A stretch of 44,984 nucleotides of DNA from Thermohalobacter berrensis (GCF_003609645.1 NZ_MCIB01000016.1:1-44984), one strand, 5' to 3'. Shown: positions 24,521 to 33,055, counted from the stretch's first letter. The notes: generated by a model not told the origin, from the sequence alone. Made by a program: numbers and translations.

Positions 24521-25933
24521 ATGTATGATTTAATTTTGAAGAATGCTAGAATTCCACAGGGGGATGACACTGTAGTTACAAATATTTTAGTAAAGGATGG
24601 GAAAATATCAGGCTTTACTCAAGAATTAGATGGAATTGAAGCTAAAGAAGTAATGGATGTTGAAGGACATCTAACTTTACCAGGTTGTATTGATTCACAT
24701 GTACATATTAATGATCCAGGATTTACACATAGGGAAAATTTCCTTACAGGAACATCTGCTGCTGCAAGTGGTGGTATAACTACAGTAATTGATATGCCTT
24801 GTTGTTCAGTACCATCAGTAAGAAGTGTTGAACAGTTAGAAAATAAATTAAATGCAATAAAGGATAAAGCTATAGTAGACTATGCAATGTGGGGAGGAGT
24901 TACAGGAGAAGATGTTAGAGAAGGATGGCTTCATAACGTAAAGGAGCAGGCAGATTATGGTGTAGTTGCCTTTAAGGTATATATGACTCCATCAGTTCCA
25001 ACATATCCTAGAGTAACTGACCCAGAGATGCTTGAAGCCTTTAAGGCAGTTGCTGAAACAGGACTTCCAATAGGTATACATGCTGAAAACTTTGATATGT
25101 GTGACTTTTATGTTAAGAAGTTTGAAGAAGAGGGACGTATGGATGGCCCGGCTTGGGCAGAAGCTAGAATGCCATTAGCAGAAAAGGTTGCAATTGAACT
25201 TGGTATTAGTTTTGCAGAAGCTACAGGTGCAAGACTACACATAGTTCACATGAGTACAGGTATAGGAGCAAAATTGGTAGGTGAAGCCAAGAAGAGAGGT
25301 CTAGATGTTACTGCAGAAACTTGTCCACACTATCTAACTCTAAACTATAAAGATGCCATGAGTAAATTTAAGCAATTTGCTAAAATAGCACCACCACTTA
25401 GAACTGAAAAAGATAATGAAGAACTTTGGGAAGGCCTACAAAATGGAAGTGTTGATTTTATAGCAACTGACCATGCGCCTTATGAAATAGCAACAGAAAA
25501 GGATGCTGAAGGAATGAATATTTGGACTGCATTCCCAGGAATTCCAGGAGTAGAGACTATGGTACCTATAATTATTAGTGAAGGATATAATAAAGGAAGA
25601 TTATCATTAAGTAGACTTGTAGAAGTACTAAGCACAAGTCCAGCTAAACATTATGGATTATATCCTAAGAAGGGTGCAATGTTTATAGGTTCAGATGCTG
25701 ACTTTACAGTGATTGATCTTGATAAGGAATGGACTATTGATAAAGACAAAATGTATACTAAATCTAAATATACCCCATTCCATGGATATAAGCTAAAGGG
25801 TAAACCAGTTAAGACAATAGTAAGGGGTAAATTAGTGTATGATGATGAAAATGGAATAGTAGGTCAAGAGGGATATGGTGAATTTATTAAGAGACAAAGT
25901 ATTCAAAAATTAGATAAGGCTATTAAGTATTAA
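24521..25933 (+). CDS. Dihydropyrimidinase/allantoinase-type cyclic amidohydrolase; candidate xanthine amidohydrolase
   Basis: 470 aa metal-dependent amidohydrolase. The binuclear metal site is complete: HVHINDPG (HxH), FKVYMTPS (carbamylated Lys), GIHAENFD, RLHIVHMST and ATDHAPYE. Family members open cyclic ureides and amides (hydantoin, dihydropyrimidine, allantoin, dihydroorotate). Beside an isochorismatase-like amidase, a UbiD decarboxylase and microcompartment genes, the fitting substrate is xanthine, giving 4-ureido-5-imidazolecarboxylate; this assignment is inferred from pathway order, and allantoinase or dihydropyrimidinase activity is the alternative. The C-terminal tail (FIKRQSIQKLDKAIKY) looks amphipathic and could be an encapsulation helix. 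AAAAGGGGGAT precedes the ATG. Confidence 0.9.
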   Translation: MYDLILKNARIPQGDDTVVTNILVKDGKISGFTQELDGIEAKEVMDVEGHLTLPGCIDSHVHINDPGFTHRENFLTGTSAAASGGITTVIDMPCCSVPSVRSVEQLENKLNAIKDKAIVDYAMWGGVTGEDVREGWLHNVKEQADYGVVAFKVYMTPSVPTYPRVTDPEMLEAFKAVAETGLPIGIHAENFDMCDFYVKKFEEEGRMDGPAWAEARMPLAEKVAIELGISFAEATGARLHIVHMSTGIGAKLVGEAKKRGLDVTAETCPHYLTLNYKDAMSKFKQFAKIAPPLRTEKDNEELWEGLQNGSVDFIATDHAPYEIATEKDAEGMNIWTAFPGIPGVETMVPIIISEGYNKGRLSLSRLVEVLSTSPAKHYGLYPKKGAMFIGSDADFTVIDLDKEWTIDKDKMYTKSKYTPFHGYKLKGKPVKTIVRGKLVYDDENGIVGQEGYGEFIKRQSIQKLDKAIKY

Positions 25934-26021
25934 GTTTAAAAAAATAGATAAAAAATGAGGAATACTGAAATCACATTATGCAGAAAATTTAAAATTTTTA
26001 AAAACAAAAGGGGGATTTTCA

Positions 26022-26624
26022 ATGCCAAGGCATGCAATTCTTGTTATTGATATGTTAAATGATTTTGTTGGGGAGAAGGCTAAACTAAGATGTCCAGGAG
26101 CAGATGATATTGTTCCAAATTTACAAAAGTTATTTAAATGGGTTAGAGGTAGAGAAGATGACAATGTGCAAATAGTACACATTCAAGAGGCCCATAGAAA
26201 AAATGATGCAGACTTTAGAGTTAGACCTGTTCATGCTGTAAAGGGAACATGGGGTTCTGATTTTATAAAAGAGCTTTATCCAGAGGAAGATGAATATATA
26301 GTTCAAAAGAGAAGACATAGTGGATTTGCATATACAGATTTAGACTTATATCTAAGGGAAGAGAATATAGATACTGTTGTAGTTACAGGGGTTTGGACAA
26401 ATGTATGTGTAAGGAGCACAGCTTCAGATGCCCTTTATAGAGCATATAAAGTAATTACTTTAAGTGATGGATGTGCATCTAAGACACCAGAAATGCATGA
26501 ATATGGACTAAAAGATTTAAGCTTGTTTAGTAAAGTAATGACTATAGATGAATATATTGATGCATGGGAAAAGGGAATAGACCCATGGCTAGGAGGAGGA
26601 GACAGAGAAAATAAGGTAGAGTAA
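26022..26624 (+). CDS. Isochorismatase-family amidase; candidate ureidoimidazole-carboxylate amidohydrolase
   Basis: 200 aa cysteine hydrolase. The catalytic triad is visible: Asp in LVIDMLNDF, Lys in HAVKGTWG, Cys in VVTGVWTNVCVRSTA. Relatives include N-carbamoylsarcosine amidase, nicotinamidase and biuret hydrolase, which remove carbamoyl or amide groups. Coming straight after the cyclic amidohydrolase, it would suit removal of the carbamoyl group from 4-ureido-5-imidazolecarboxylate, producing 4-amino-5-imidazolecarboxylate with CO2 and ammonia. Substrate is inferred. The start ATG follows AAAAGGGGGAT. The C-terminal part YIDAWEKGIDPWLGGGDRENK is an extension beyond the core fold. Confidence 0.9.
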   Translation: MPRHAILVIDMLNDFVGEKAKLRCPGADDIVPNLQKLFKWVRGREDDNVQIVHIQEAHRKNDADFRVRPVHAVKGTWGSDFIKELYPEEDEYIVQKRRHSGFAYTDLDLYLREENIDTVVVTGVWTNVCVRSTASDALYRAYKVITLSDGCASKTPEMHEYGLKDLSLFSKVMTIDEYIDAWEKGIDPWLGGGDRENKVE

Positions 26625-26634
26625 TAAAATATTA

Positions 26635-26666
26635 GCTGTAGCGGAGAATAAGTTCTTCGCTACAGC
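26635..26666 (+). other. Intercistronic hairpin before the ubiX-like gene
   Basis: GCTGTAGCG / CGCTACAGC with an inner AGAA/TTCT pair and a 4-nt loop, followed only by TTAATT. It may be an mRNA stability element or weak attenuator inside the operon. Confidence 0.55.
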
Positions 26667-26694
26667 TTAATTGGAAAAGGGAAGTGGGAACATT

Positions 26695-27255
26695 ATGAGG
26701 ATTACAGTAGGAATTTCAGGTGGAAGTGGAGCTATATATGGGGTAGGACTTTTAAAGGTATTAAATGAACTTGGTATTGAGACACATCTTGTTGTATCAG
26801 ATATGGGCGAATATGTAGTAGAACATGAATGTGGTATAAAACTTGATGAATTAAAGGAATTGGCAACATACTTCCATGATAATAGAAATTTAGCTGCACC
26901 AATTGCTAGTGGTTCTTTTAAAACAGATGGAATGGTTATAATACCCTGTTCCATGAAGACATTAGCTTCAATAGCTAATGGGATAACAGATAATCTTCTT
27001 ACAAGGGCTGCAGATGTAACAATAAAGGAAAGAAGAAGATTAGTATTAGTTCCTAGAGAAACCCCCTTAAGTGTTATTCATCTAGAAAATATGTTGAAAC
27101 TGGCTAAAGCTGGTGTAGTTGTATTACCTGCAGCACCTGGTTTTTATAATCATCCACAAACTATTGGTGATATTGTAAGTATTATTGTAGGAAGGACATT
27201 AGACCAATTAGGAATAGAACATAATCTAATGAAGAGGTGGGGTGAAGATTCATAA
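26695..27255 (+). CDS. ubiX: UbiX-type flavin prenyltransferase
   Basis: 186 aa flavoprotein that makes prenylated FMN, the cofactor of UbiD decarboxylases. TVGISGGSGAIYGVGLLKVL is the FMN/prenyl-phosphate-binding start; IASGSFKTDGMVIIPCSMKTLASIANGITDNLLTRAADV and RRRLVLVPRETPLS contain the conserved UbiX residues (quoted in pieces of the same region). The ATG at 26695 gives the family's normal length; the alternative TTG at 26671 adds eight unconserved residues. The gene is 15 nt from its partner ubiD-like gene, the usual pairing. Members of this family were earlier annotated Pad1/VdcB. Confidence 0.93.
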   Translation: MRITVGISGGSGAIYGVGLLKVLNELGIETHLVVSDMGEYVVEHECGIKLDELKELATYFHDNRNLAAPIASGSFKTDGMVIIPCSMKTLASIANGITDNLLTRAADVTIKERRRLVLVPRETPLSVIHLENMLKLAKAGVVVLPAAPGFYNHPQTIGDIVSIIVGRTLDQLGIEHNLMKRWGEDS

Positions 27256-27270
27256 AAAAGGGGGGATAAA

Positions 27271-28620
27271 GTGGAAAAGCAGATGCTTAGGGCAAGCCTT
27301 AAAAGGCTTAAAGAAAAGAATGACCTTCTTATATGTGAAAAAGAGGTTGACCCTAAATATGAATTAGGTGCAGTTTTAAAATATTTTCAAAACACAAGAC
27401 CTATTCTTTTTAACCGTATTAAAGGTAGTAATATACCAATAATAGGTGGAATGTTTGGAAATCGAAAGCTATATTATGAAATGATAGATACAACCCACGA
27501 AGAAAGAATACATGCCTTTATAAATGCAATTGCTAATCCTATGGAACCTAAAGTTATTCCTAATGGCCCTATAAAGGAAAACATTATAAGAAGAAACATC
27601 GACCTACCAAGAATGTTTCCAATTCCAACATTTCATGATGAAGATTCGGCTCCTTTTATAACTTCTGGGATTGTTGCCTTTAAAGATCCTGATACTGGTA
27701 ATGTATATACAGCTGTTAGAAGACTTCAGGTAAATGGAGGAAATAATATAAATGTTTTAATTGCTTCGCCTATGATGACAGAGTTATTTGAAAAATTTGA
27801 GGCTCAAAACAAACCCTTAGAGATAGCAGTTATTTTAGGTTATGATTATGAATTCCTTTTAGCATCTCAGGTAAGCAGTGAATTATATGGTGTAGATAAA
27901 TATAAGATAGATAGTGCTTTAAGAGGAGAACCCCTTGAATTAGTAAAATGTGAAACTATAGACTTAGAAGTTCCAGCATATGCAGAAATAGTTTTAGAAG
28001 GAGTAATGGTACCTAATAAGAGAATTGAAGAAGGTCCCTTTGGTGAATTGATGGGATATTACGGAGGGAAAGCACCCCATCCAGTAATGGAGGTTAAGGC
28101 TGTACTCCATAGAAACAATCCTATATTACAAGTTGCATTCCCATGTAGAGAAGAACATTTAGCAAATGGTCTTATGAGGGAAGTAGAGCTTTATTCTGCA
28201 CTAGATAAGCAAGTAGATGTAAATGATGTTAATGTAACGGTAGGTGGAGGATATAGATTTCATGGGGTTGCATCTATAAACAAAAAAACAGAGGGAGACG
28301 GTAAGACAGCAATATTAGCAGCTTTAGGAAGTAATAAGGATTTAAAACATGTAGTTATAGTAGATAATGACGTAGATATATTTGATTCAAAGGAGGTTGA
28401 AGGAATTATAGCTACAAGGGTACAGGGTTCAAAGGACATAGTTATTATTGAAGGAGGAATAGGTTCTGGGTTAGACCCTTCACATTTTCTAAGGGGGGTT
28501 ACAGATAAAGTAGGAATTGATGCTACAAAGCCTTTAGGAGAAGATGGAAAAAGATTTGAAAAGGCAAAAATGCCTGGTTATGAAAATATAAATATAAAAG
28601 AGTACTTTCCTTCAATTTAA
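27271..28620 (+). CDS. ubiD: UbiD-family prFMN-dependent decarboxylase; candidate aminoimidazole-carboxylate decarboxylase
   Basis: 449 aa UbiD homologue, GTG start behind AAGGGGGGAT. The family's catalytic acids are in RIEEGPFGELMGYYG (Glu...Glu) and the prFMN/metal segment in AVRRLQVNGGNNINVLI; PCREEHLANGLMREVELYSAL and IEGGIGSGLDPS are conserved C-terminal parts. These enzymes reversibly decarboxylate aromatic and heteroaromatic acids using the UbiX product. In the xanthine route the matching step is 4-amino-5-imidazolecarboxylate to 4-aminoimidazole. To my knowledge that step has not been clearly assigned to UbiD proteins, so this is inference from position between the amidase and the shell genes. 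Confidence 0.92.
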   Translation: MEKQMLRASLKRLKEKNDLLICEKEVDPKYELGAVLKYFQNTRPILFNRIKGSNIPIIGGMFGNRKLYYEMIDTTHEERIHAFINAIANPMEPKVIPNGPIKENIIRRNIDLPRMFPIPTFHDEDSAPFITSGIVAFKDPDTGNVYTAVRRLQVNGGNNINVLIASPMMTELFEKFEAQNKPLEIAVILGYDYEFLLASQVSSELYGVDKYKIDSALRGEPLELVKCETIDLEVPAYAEIVLEGVMVPNKRIEEGPFGELMGYYGGKAPHPVMEVKAVLHRNNPILQVAFPCREEHLANGLMREVELYSALDKQVDVNDVNVTVGGGYRFHGVASINKKTEGDGKTAILAALGSNKDLKHVVIVDNDVDIFDSKEVEGIIATRVQGSKDIVIIEGGIGSGLDPSHFLRGVTDKVGIDATKPLGEDGKRFEKAKMPGYENINIKEYFPSI

Positions 28621-28645
28621 TTAAGTAAGATAAGGGTGATGAAAA

Positions 28646-28924
28646 GTGAAACAAGCAATAGGTATGGTTGAAACAAGGAGTTTGGTTGCTGCTATTCAGG
28701 CTGCAGATACTATGGTTAAAACAGCTAATGTTCAGCTTTTTGATTTAGATTTTGTTGGTTCCGGAATTGTTTCTGCAATAGTATCTGGAGAAGTGGCAGC
28801 TGTAAAGGCAGCTGTTGAAAATGGAAGAGAAACTGCAGAGCAGTTAGCTGAAGTTATTTCAACTAATGTAATTCCTAGACCACATGATGAGGTTGATAAG
28901 GTTGTTGAGAAGGTTATTGAATAA
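28646..28924 (+). CDS. Bacterial microcompartment hexameric shell protein (BMC-H), first of three
   Basis: 92 aa single BMC domain of the PduA/EutM/CcmK class: QAIGMVETRSLVAAIQAAD start, VGSG pore loop ([21 protein letters not shown]), and ISTNVIPRPHDEVD end. Hexamers tile the facets of a protein-shelled organelle. The GSG pore is the common form. GTG start follows AAGGGTGATG. It lies 26 nt after the decarboxylase gene, so the shell and enzymes are one transcriptional unit. Confidence 0.96.
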   Translation: MKQAIGMVETRSLVAAIQAADTMVKTANVQLFDLDFVGSGIVSAIVSGEVAAVKAAVENGRETAEQLAEVISTNVIPRPHDEVDKVVEKVIE

Positions 28925-28950
28925 AAATATAGGCTCATGGTGGTGAGATA

Positions 28951-29376
28951 ATGGCCAATCAATTGACAAAGGTTGTTATGCAGAATATCCTAAAAAAATC
29001 AGGAAAAGACAAGGGTAATACTGAAGGTCCTACATCTAATAATTTATCTAAAAAAGAAGAAAAAATACTATTAAATGTGATGTATAAAAATGTAAAAAAG
29101 AAGGGGAATAAAGATATTAACAGAGTAACATTAGAGGATTTAACTAGAAAAAACAACTTAGCTAGAAAGGATAAAGACTATGGAAAAACTAAAAAAAGTA
29201 ATACTATGCTGACATTAAAAGATTTAGCTTCAAAAGCAAACAACCAAAGCAATAAAACAGAGGTAAAAAATGATTATAAAAATAGGGAAAAGTTAAAAGT
29301 TAAAAAGAGTAGTTTGAATTCCTATATACCTAAGGTCTCACTTAATTCAATAGGAAAGAATAACTCCTTAAAGTAG
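28951..29376 (+). CDS. Lysine-rich, low-complexity protein inside the microcompartment operon, unknown family
   Basis: 141 aa with no recognised domain. About a quarter of the residues are Lys, with many Asn and Ser and almost no aromatic residues, which predicts an intrinsically disordered chain. Short helical motifs recur: VTLEDLTRKNNLARK and LTLKDLASKANNQSNK share [VL]TL[EK]DL[TA].K, and VVMQNILKKSGK and KILLNVMYKNVKKK look like amphipathic helices. It is sandwiched between BMC-H genes (26 nt and 19 nt gaps), GGTGGTGAGA before the ATG. Possible roles are scaffold or linker between enzyme core and shell, by analogy with disordered carboxysome proteins, or RNA binding from its charge. No function can be assigned. 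Confidence 0.8.
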   Translation: MANQLTKVVMQNILKKSGKDKGNTEGPTSNNLSKKEEKILLNVMYKNVKKKGNKDINRVTLEDLTRKNNLARKDKDYGKTKKSNTMLTLKDLASKANNQSNKTEVKNDYKNREKLKVKKSSLNSYIPKVSLNSIGKNNSLK

Positions 29377-29395
29377 ATTAATAGGAGGTGGAGAT

Positions 29396-29755
29396 GTGAA
29401 AGCTGCATTAGGCTTAATTGAAACAGTTGGATTAACAACTGCAATTACAGCACTTGACGCTGCAAGTAAAGCAGCAGATGTTACTTTAGTGGGTTACGAA
29501 AAGGTCATAGGGGCTGGAAAGGCAGTTAGTGTAACTATACAGTTTGTGGGTGAAGTTGCTGCTGTTAAGGCCAGTGTAGAGGCTGGTGTTAATGCAGGTA
29601 GCAGAGTTGGTACTGTATTATCTCATAGGGTAATACCAAGACCCCATGAAGAAGTTGATAGTTTAATAAAAAGATTTGAAAAAAATATTAAGAAAAAAGA
29701 GTCTAAAAAAACAACTGAAAGTAAAACAAAAAAAGATTTAGATAATAAAAATTAA
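29396..29755 (+). CDS. BMC-H shell protein with pore-loop insertion and charged C-terminal tail, second of three
   Basis: 119 aa. The core is a BMC domain ([36 protein letters not shown]). Its pore region reads [19 protein letters not shown], about four residues longer than the standard KIGSGLVTVIVRGDV and with GAG in place of GSG, so the pore should differ from its neighbours. After residue 95 comes a Lys/Glu/Ser tail ([20 protein letters not shown]) absent from normal BMC-H; composition resembles the disordered protein encoded upstream. GTG start after AGGAGGTGGAGAT. Confidence 0.94.
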   Translation: MKAALGLIETVGLTTAITALDAASKAADVTLVGYEKVIGAGKAVSVTIQFVGEVAAVKASVEAGVNAGSRVGTVLSHRVIPRPHEEVDSLIKRFEKNIKKKESKKTTESKTKKDLDNKN

Positions 29756-29769
29756 GGAGGTTGAAATTT

Positions 29770-30048
29770 ATGAGTCAAGCATTAGGTATGGTTGAAACTA
29801 AAGGTTTAGTGGGATCTATAGAAGCTGCAGATGCTATGGTTAAAGCAGCTAATGTAACTTTAGTTGGATACGAAAAAATAGGATATGGATTAGTAACAGT
29901 AATGGTAAGGGGAGATGTAGGAGCTGTAAAAGCTGCAACTGATGCAGGTGCAGAAGCAGCAAGAGCAGTAGGAGAATTACATTCAGTACATGTAATCCCA
30001 AGACCACATACAGAGGTAGAAAGAGTATTACTAGAAAAGAATGAGTAA
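29770..30048 (+). CDS. BMC-H shell protein, third of three
   Basis: 92 aa BMC domain closest to the common facet type: [55 protein letters not shown]. The pore carries GYG instead of GSG, placing a Tyr at the pore rim. ATG 29770 has AAGGAGG nine nt upstream; the in-frame TTG at 29761 overlaps the ribosome-binding site region and is discounted. It starts 14 nt after the second shell gene. Confidence 0.96.
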   Translation: MSQALGMVETKGLVGSIEAADAMVKAANVTLVGYEKIGYGLVTVMVRGDVGAVKAATDAGAEAARAVGELHSVHVIPRPHTEVERVLLEKNE

Positions 30049-30087
30049 AAAAGATACTTTTTTCACCAGTGATACGAGGTGCTAAAA

Positions 30088-30912
30088 ATGAATAAATATG
30101 ATTTGACAAAAAATATAATAAGTGAGTTAGGCCTTAAGGTGAGTTTAGGAAAGGATATCAAAAAAGAAAATAGCCCTTTACATGGATACAATAGAACTAA
30201 ATATTATAAAAGTAATATTTTAGTACTTTTTACTGGAACTGATGTAGGCTTATATTCCTCAATTTCAGAAATAAATAAGTTGAAGGAAAAGAAGATTAAA
30301 TTTAATGCTGCAATATCTAAGGAAGCTGAAAGGATTATAGGTGTTGATACATTAAGGAAAGAACTTAAACCAGAAAAGGTTTATACTGATGATAACAAAC
30401 TTCATTATAAAGATATCATCAAGGAGTCTGATGGAGCAGTTGTTCTAACTACTACACAAAATACAGCTATAAAATTGGCATTAGGAATACAAGATGAATT
30501 TATACCTACTTTATTATGGCAATTTTTATGGGATAATAAGCCTGTTTTTATGGACATGGAAGCAGTTGTAACTAAAGGTGGCAAAAGGTCTGAAAATAAG
30601 TATCTTTGTAATATGGTTGAAAGGTATATTGAAAAATTAGAGGATATGGGAGTAAATAGGATAAGTAAGGGTAGCTATATATCTAGTATAACAGAAGTAT
30701 TAAGAGGTAATAAGACCAATTACAATTATAAGAGAACTTACAAAGAAGAAACTTATTGTAAAGAAAAAGGAGAAAAACAGGTGATAACTGAAGGGGATAT
30801 ATTAAAATTTGTAGGAAATAAAGATAGATTAATTATTCCAAAGGGAAGTATTATAACCCATTTAGCTAGAGATACAGCAAGGGAAAAGGGAATAGAAATC
30901 ATAATGGAATAG
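30088..30912 (+). CDS. Microcompartment-associated flavoprotein-like protein
   Basis: About 274 aa from ATG 30088 (GAGGTG upstream; in-frame GTG 30079 is part of that site). The central part NILVLFTGTDVGLYSSISEINKLK ... DGAVVLTTTQNTAIKLALGIQDEFIPTLLWQFLWDNKPVFMDMEAV (read in pieces) follows the Flavoprotein (Pfam PF02441-like) pattern of strand-glycine loop and TxxNTAxKLAxGIxD. The C-terminal region TEGDILKFVGNKDRLIIPKGSIITHLARDTAREKGIEI resembles tails seen in other BMC-locus flavoproteins. Such proteins recur in BMC operons and may hold FMN for redox or prFMN handling; exact role is unknown. Confidence 0.7.
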   Translation: MNKYDLTKNIISELGLKVSLGKDIKKENSPLHGYNRTKYYKSNILVLFTGTDVGLYSSISEINKLKEKKIKFNAAISKEAERIIGVDTLRKELKPEKVYTDDNKLHYKDIIKESDGAVVLTTTQNTAIKLALGIQDEFIPTLLWQFLWDNKPVFMDMEAVVTKGGKRSENKYLCNMVERYIEKLEDMGVNRISKGSYISSITEVLRGNKTNYNYKRTYKEETYCKEKGEKQVITEGDILKFVGNKDRLIIPKGSIITHLARDTAREKGIEIIME

Positions 30913-30935
30913 ACTTAAACAAAAGGAGAGGTAAT

Positions 30936-31214
30936 ATGATTCTTGGGAAAGTAGTTGGTACAGTAGTTGCAACTAGAAAAGACGAAAGATTAGTAGGGTA
31001 TAAACTTATGGTAGTCCAACCTATAAACGAAGATAAAAAACCAATAGGACAATCTGTAATAGCCATAGATACAGTTGGTGCTGGAATAGGTGAAATTGTT
31101 ATATATACTAAGGGAAGTGGTGCAAGAAAAGCAGCAAACAAACCAGATTCACCCATAGATGTGGCAATTGTAGCTATTGTGGACAATATAGATGTCTATA
31201 AAGACATTACATAA
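30936..31214 (+). CDS. Bacterial microcompartment pentameric vertex protein (BMC-P, EutN/CcmL family)
   Basis: 92 aa protein with the EutN/CcmL pattern: MILGKVVGTVVATRKDERLVGYKLMVVQP start, AIDTVGAGIGEIVIYTKGSGARKA middle, and DVAIVAIVDNIDV end (shown in parts). Pentamers cap the vertices of the shell, so its presence with three BMC-H genes gives the minimum set for a closed compartment. No trimeric BMC-T gene is in the window. AAAGGAGAGG precedes the ATG. Confidence 0.95.
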   Translation: MILGKVVGTVVATRKDERLVGYKLMVVQPINEDKKPIGQSVIAIDTVGAGIGEIVIYTKGSGARKAANKPDSPIDVAIVAIVDNIDVYKDIT

Positions 31215-31240
31215 TATTTGTTAAGGAAGGGGGCTGTCTC

Positions 31241-33055
31241 TTGCTTAATCCGTTAAAGGTAAAAGAGGCAATTGAATATAGACAACTAATTGATGTCTTA
31301 ATGTCAGATAATAATTTTGCAGATATAATTCTTTATGGTGGGAATGTAGTAAATGTGTTAACAAGGGAAGTATATACTGCAGATATAGCAATAAAGGGTA
31401 AGTATATACTCCTTGTGGGTGATGGAGAAAAACTCATAGGGCCAGATACTCTTGTGGTTGATGTTCAAGGAAAATACCTAGCTCCAGGTTTTATTGATTC
31501 TCATATGCACTTTGAAAGTAGTATGCTTACAATTACTGAATTTTCAAGATTATCTATTCCTTCAGGTACTACTACATTAGTTGCAGATCCTCATGAAATA
31601 GGTAATGCTCTAGGGCCCATAGGAATGAAAGCTATGGCAGAAGAGGCAAGTAAAGTACCAAACCATGTTCACCTTGTTGTTCCTGCATTAACCCCAGATT
31701 GTCCTACATTAGAGACAGCTGCATATGATATTACTTCTAAGGATATGGAAGAAATACTTAATTACCCTAATGTAATAGGTATTGGTGAACTACAAGGATT
31801 TAGTAATGCAAAACATGTATATAGAAACACTCCAGAAGTAATTACAGATTTAATAGCCTCTACTTCATATGCAAAGTCTATAGGACAAATAGTTGATGGT
31901 AATGCTCCAGAGCTTTTTGGAAATGAACTTGCAGCACATATTATTGCTACAGGAGGAGAATGTTCCTGCCATGAGACTACAACAAAGGAAGAATGTGTTG
32001 AAAAATTAAGACAGGGAGTATACGTATTTATGAGGGAAGGGTCAACCCAGAAAAATATGGCTGAATGTATAAGGGCAGTTACTGAAGAAGGACTAGATTC
32101 AAGAAGATGTATACTTGCCACAGATGATATGGTAGCAGAGGATTTAGAAAAATTAGGTCATATGAATGAGATTGTAAAAAGGACAATAAAACAAGGAGTA
32201 GACCCTGTAGAGGCAATACAAATGGTAACAATTAACCCTGCAACCTATTTTGGATTTAAGGATAGGGGTGTACTAGCACCAGGTAAGTTAGCAGATATAG
32301 CAATTATCTCAGATATAAACGAAATGAAGGTAGATGCTGTATTTATTGAAGGAGAACTGGTTGCAGTTGATGGGAAACTGTTAATAAACCTTCCACAATA
32401 TACTTACCCAGATTATGTAAAGAACTCAGTAAAACGTCAACCAATTACTGAAAGGGATTTAGAAATTTACGCAGATGGAAGGGAAGCTTTAGTTAGATGT
32501 ATAGAACTTATACCTGATCAGAATTTAACTGGTAAATTAGAAGCAAACATAAAAGTAAATAATGGTATAGTTAATCCAGATCCCAATAAAGATATATTAG
32601 AAATTGCATGTATAGAAAGATATGGAAGAAACGGTAATGTTGGAAAAGCATTTATTAAAGGATTTGGGTTAAAGGATGGAGCCTTTGCCGAAAGTGTAGC
32701 CCATGATACTCACAATATTATAGTTGTAGGAACTAATATTAGAGATATGACAGAGGCAGTAAATAGGGTAATTGAGCTTGGTGGGGGATTGGCTGTAGCT
32801 AAGAATGGTAGAATAATTGAGGATATGAGACTACCAGTTGGAGGACTTATTACTGATGAGCTTAAGGGAGAAGAGGTAAGTAGAAAAATAGCCAAGTTAG
32901 AAAAAACTATTAAAGAGGATTTAGGTTGTAGGGTTCATGCACCATTTATGCACTTATCCTTTGTATCATTATCTACAAGTCCAGAATGGAAAATTACAGA
33001 CAAAGGATTAGTTGATGTAAATAACTTTGAAATTTTAACACCTGTAGTAGAGTAA
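31241..33055 (+). CDS. Divergent adenine-deaminase-family amidohydrolase; candidate aminoimidazole deaminase
   Basis: 604 aa protein of the bacterial Ade family, TTG start after AAGGAAGGGGG. Family metal motifs are present (DSHMHFESSMLTITEF, TTLVADPHEIGNALG). Compared with the canonical paralogue at 39619, several signatures differ: CSCHETTTKEE where the canonical gene has RTEHECSTVEE, ATDDMVAEDLEKLGHMN where it has CTDDKHPEDILKAGHID, and FVSLSTSPEWKIT where it has FLALPVIPEIKVT. Such changes near the active site suggest a different amine substrate. Immediately after the vertex-protein gene, deamination of 4-aminoimidazole to 4-imidazolone is a natural guess, which is inference; adenine is the alternative. 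Confidence 0.88.
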   Translation: MLNPLKVKEAIEYRQLIDVLMSDNNFADIILYGGNVVNVLTREVYTADIAIKGKYILLVGDGEKLIGPDTLVVDVQGKYLAPGFIDSHMHFESSMLTITEFSRLSIPSGTTTLVADPHEIGNALGPIGMKAMAEEASKVPNHVHLVVPALTPDCPTLETAAYDITSKDMEEILNYPNVIGIGELQGFSNAKHVYRNTPEVITDLIASTSYAKSIGQIVDGNAPELFGNELAAHIIATGGECSCHETTTKEECVEKLRQGVYVFMREGSTQKNMAECIRAVTEEGLDSRRCILATDDMVAEDLEKLGHMNEIVKRTIKQGVDPVEAIQMVTINPATYFGFKDRGVLAPGKLADIAIISDINEMKVDAVFIEGELVAVDGKLLINLPQYTYPDYVKNSVKRQPITERDLEIYADGREALVRCIELIPDQNLTGKLEANIKVNNGIVNPDPNKDILEIACIERYGRNGNVGKAFIKGFGLKDGAFAESVAHDTHNIIVVGTNIRDMTEAVNRVIELGGGLAVAKNGRIIEDMRLPVGGLITDELKGEEVSRKIAKLEKTIKEDLGCRVHAPFMHLSFVSLSTSPEWKITDKGLVDVNNFEILTPVVE

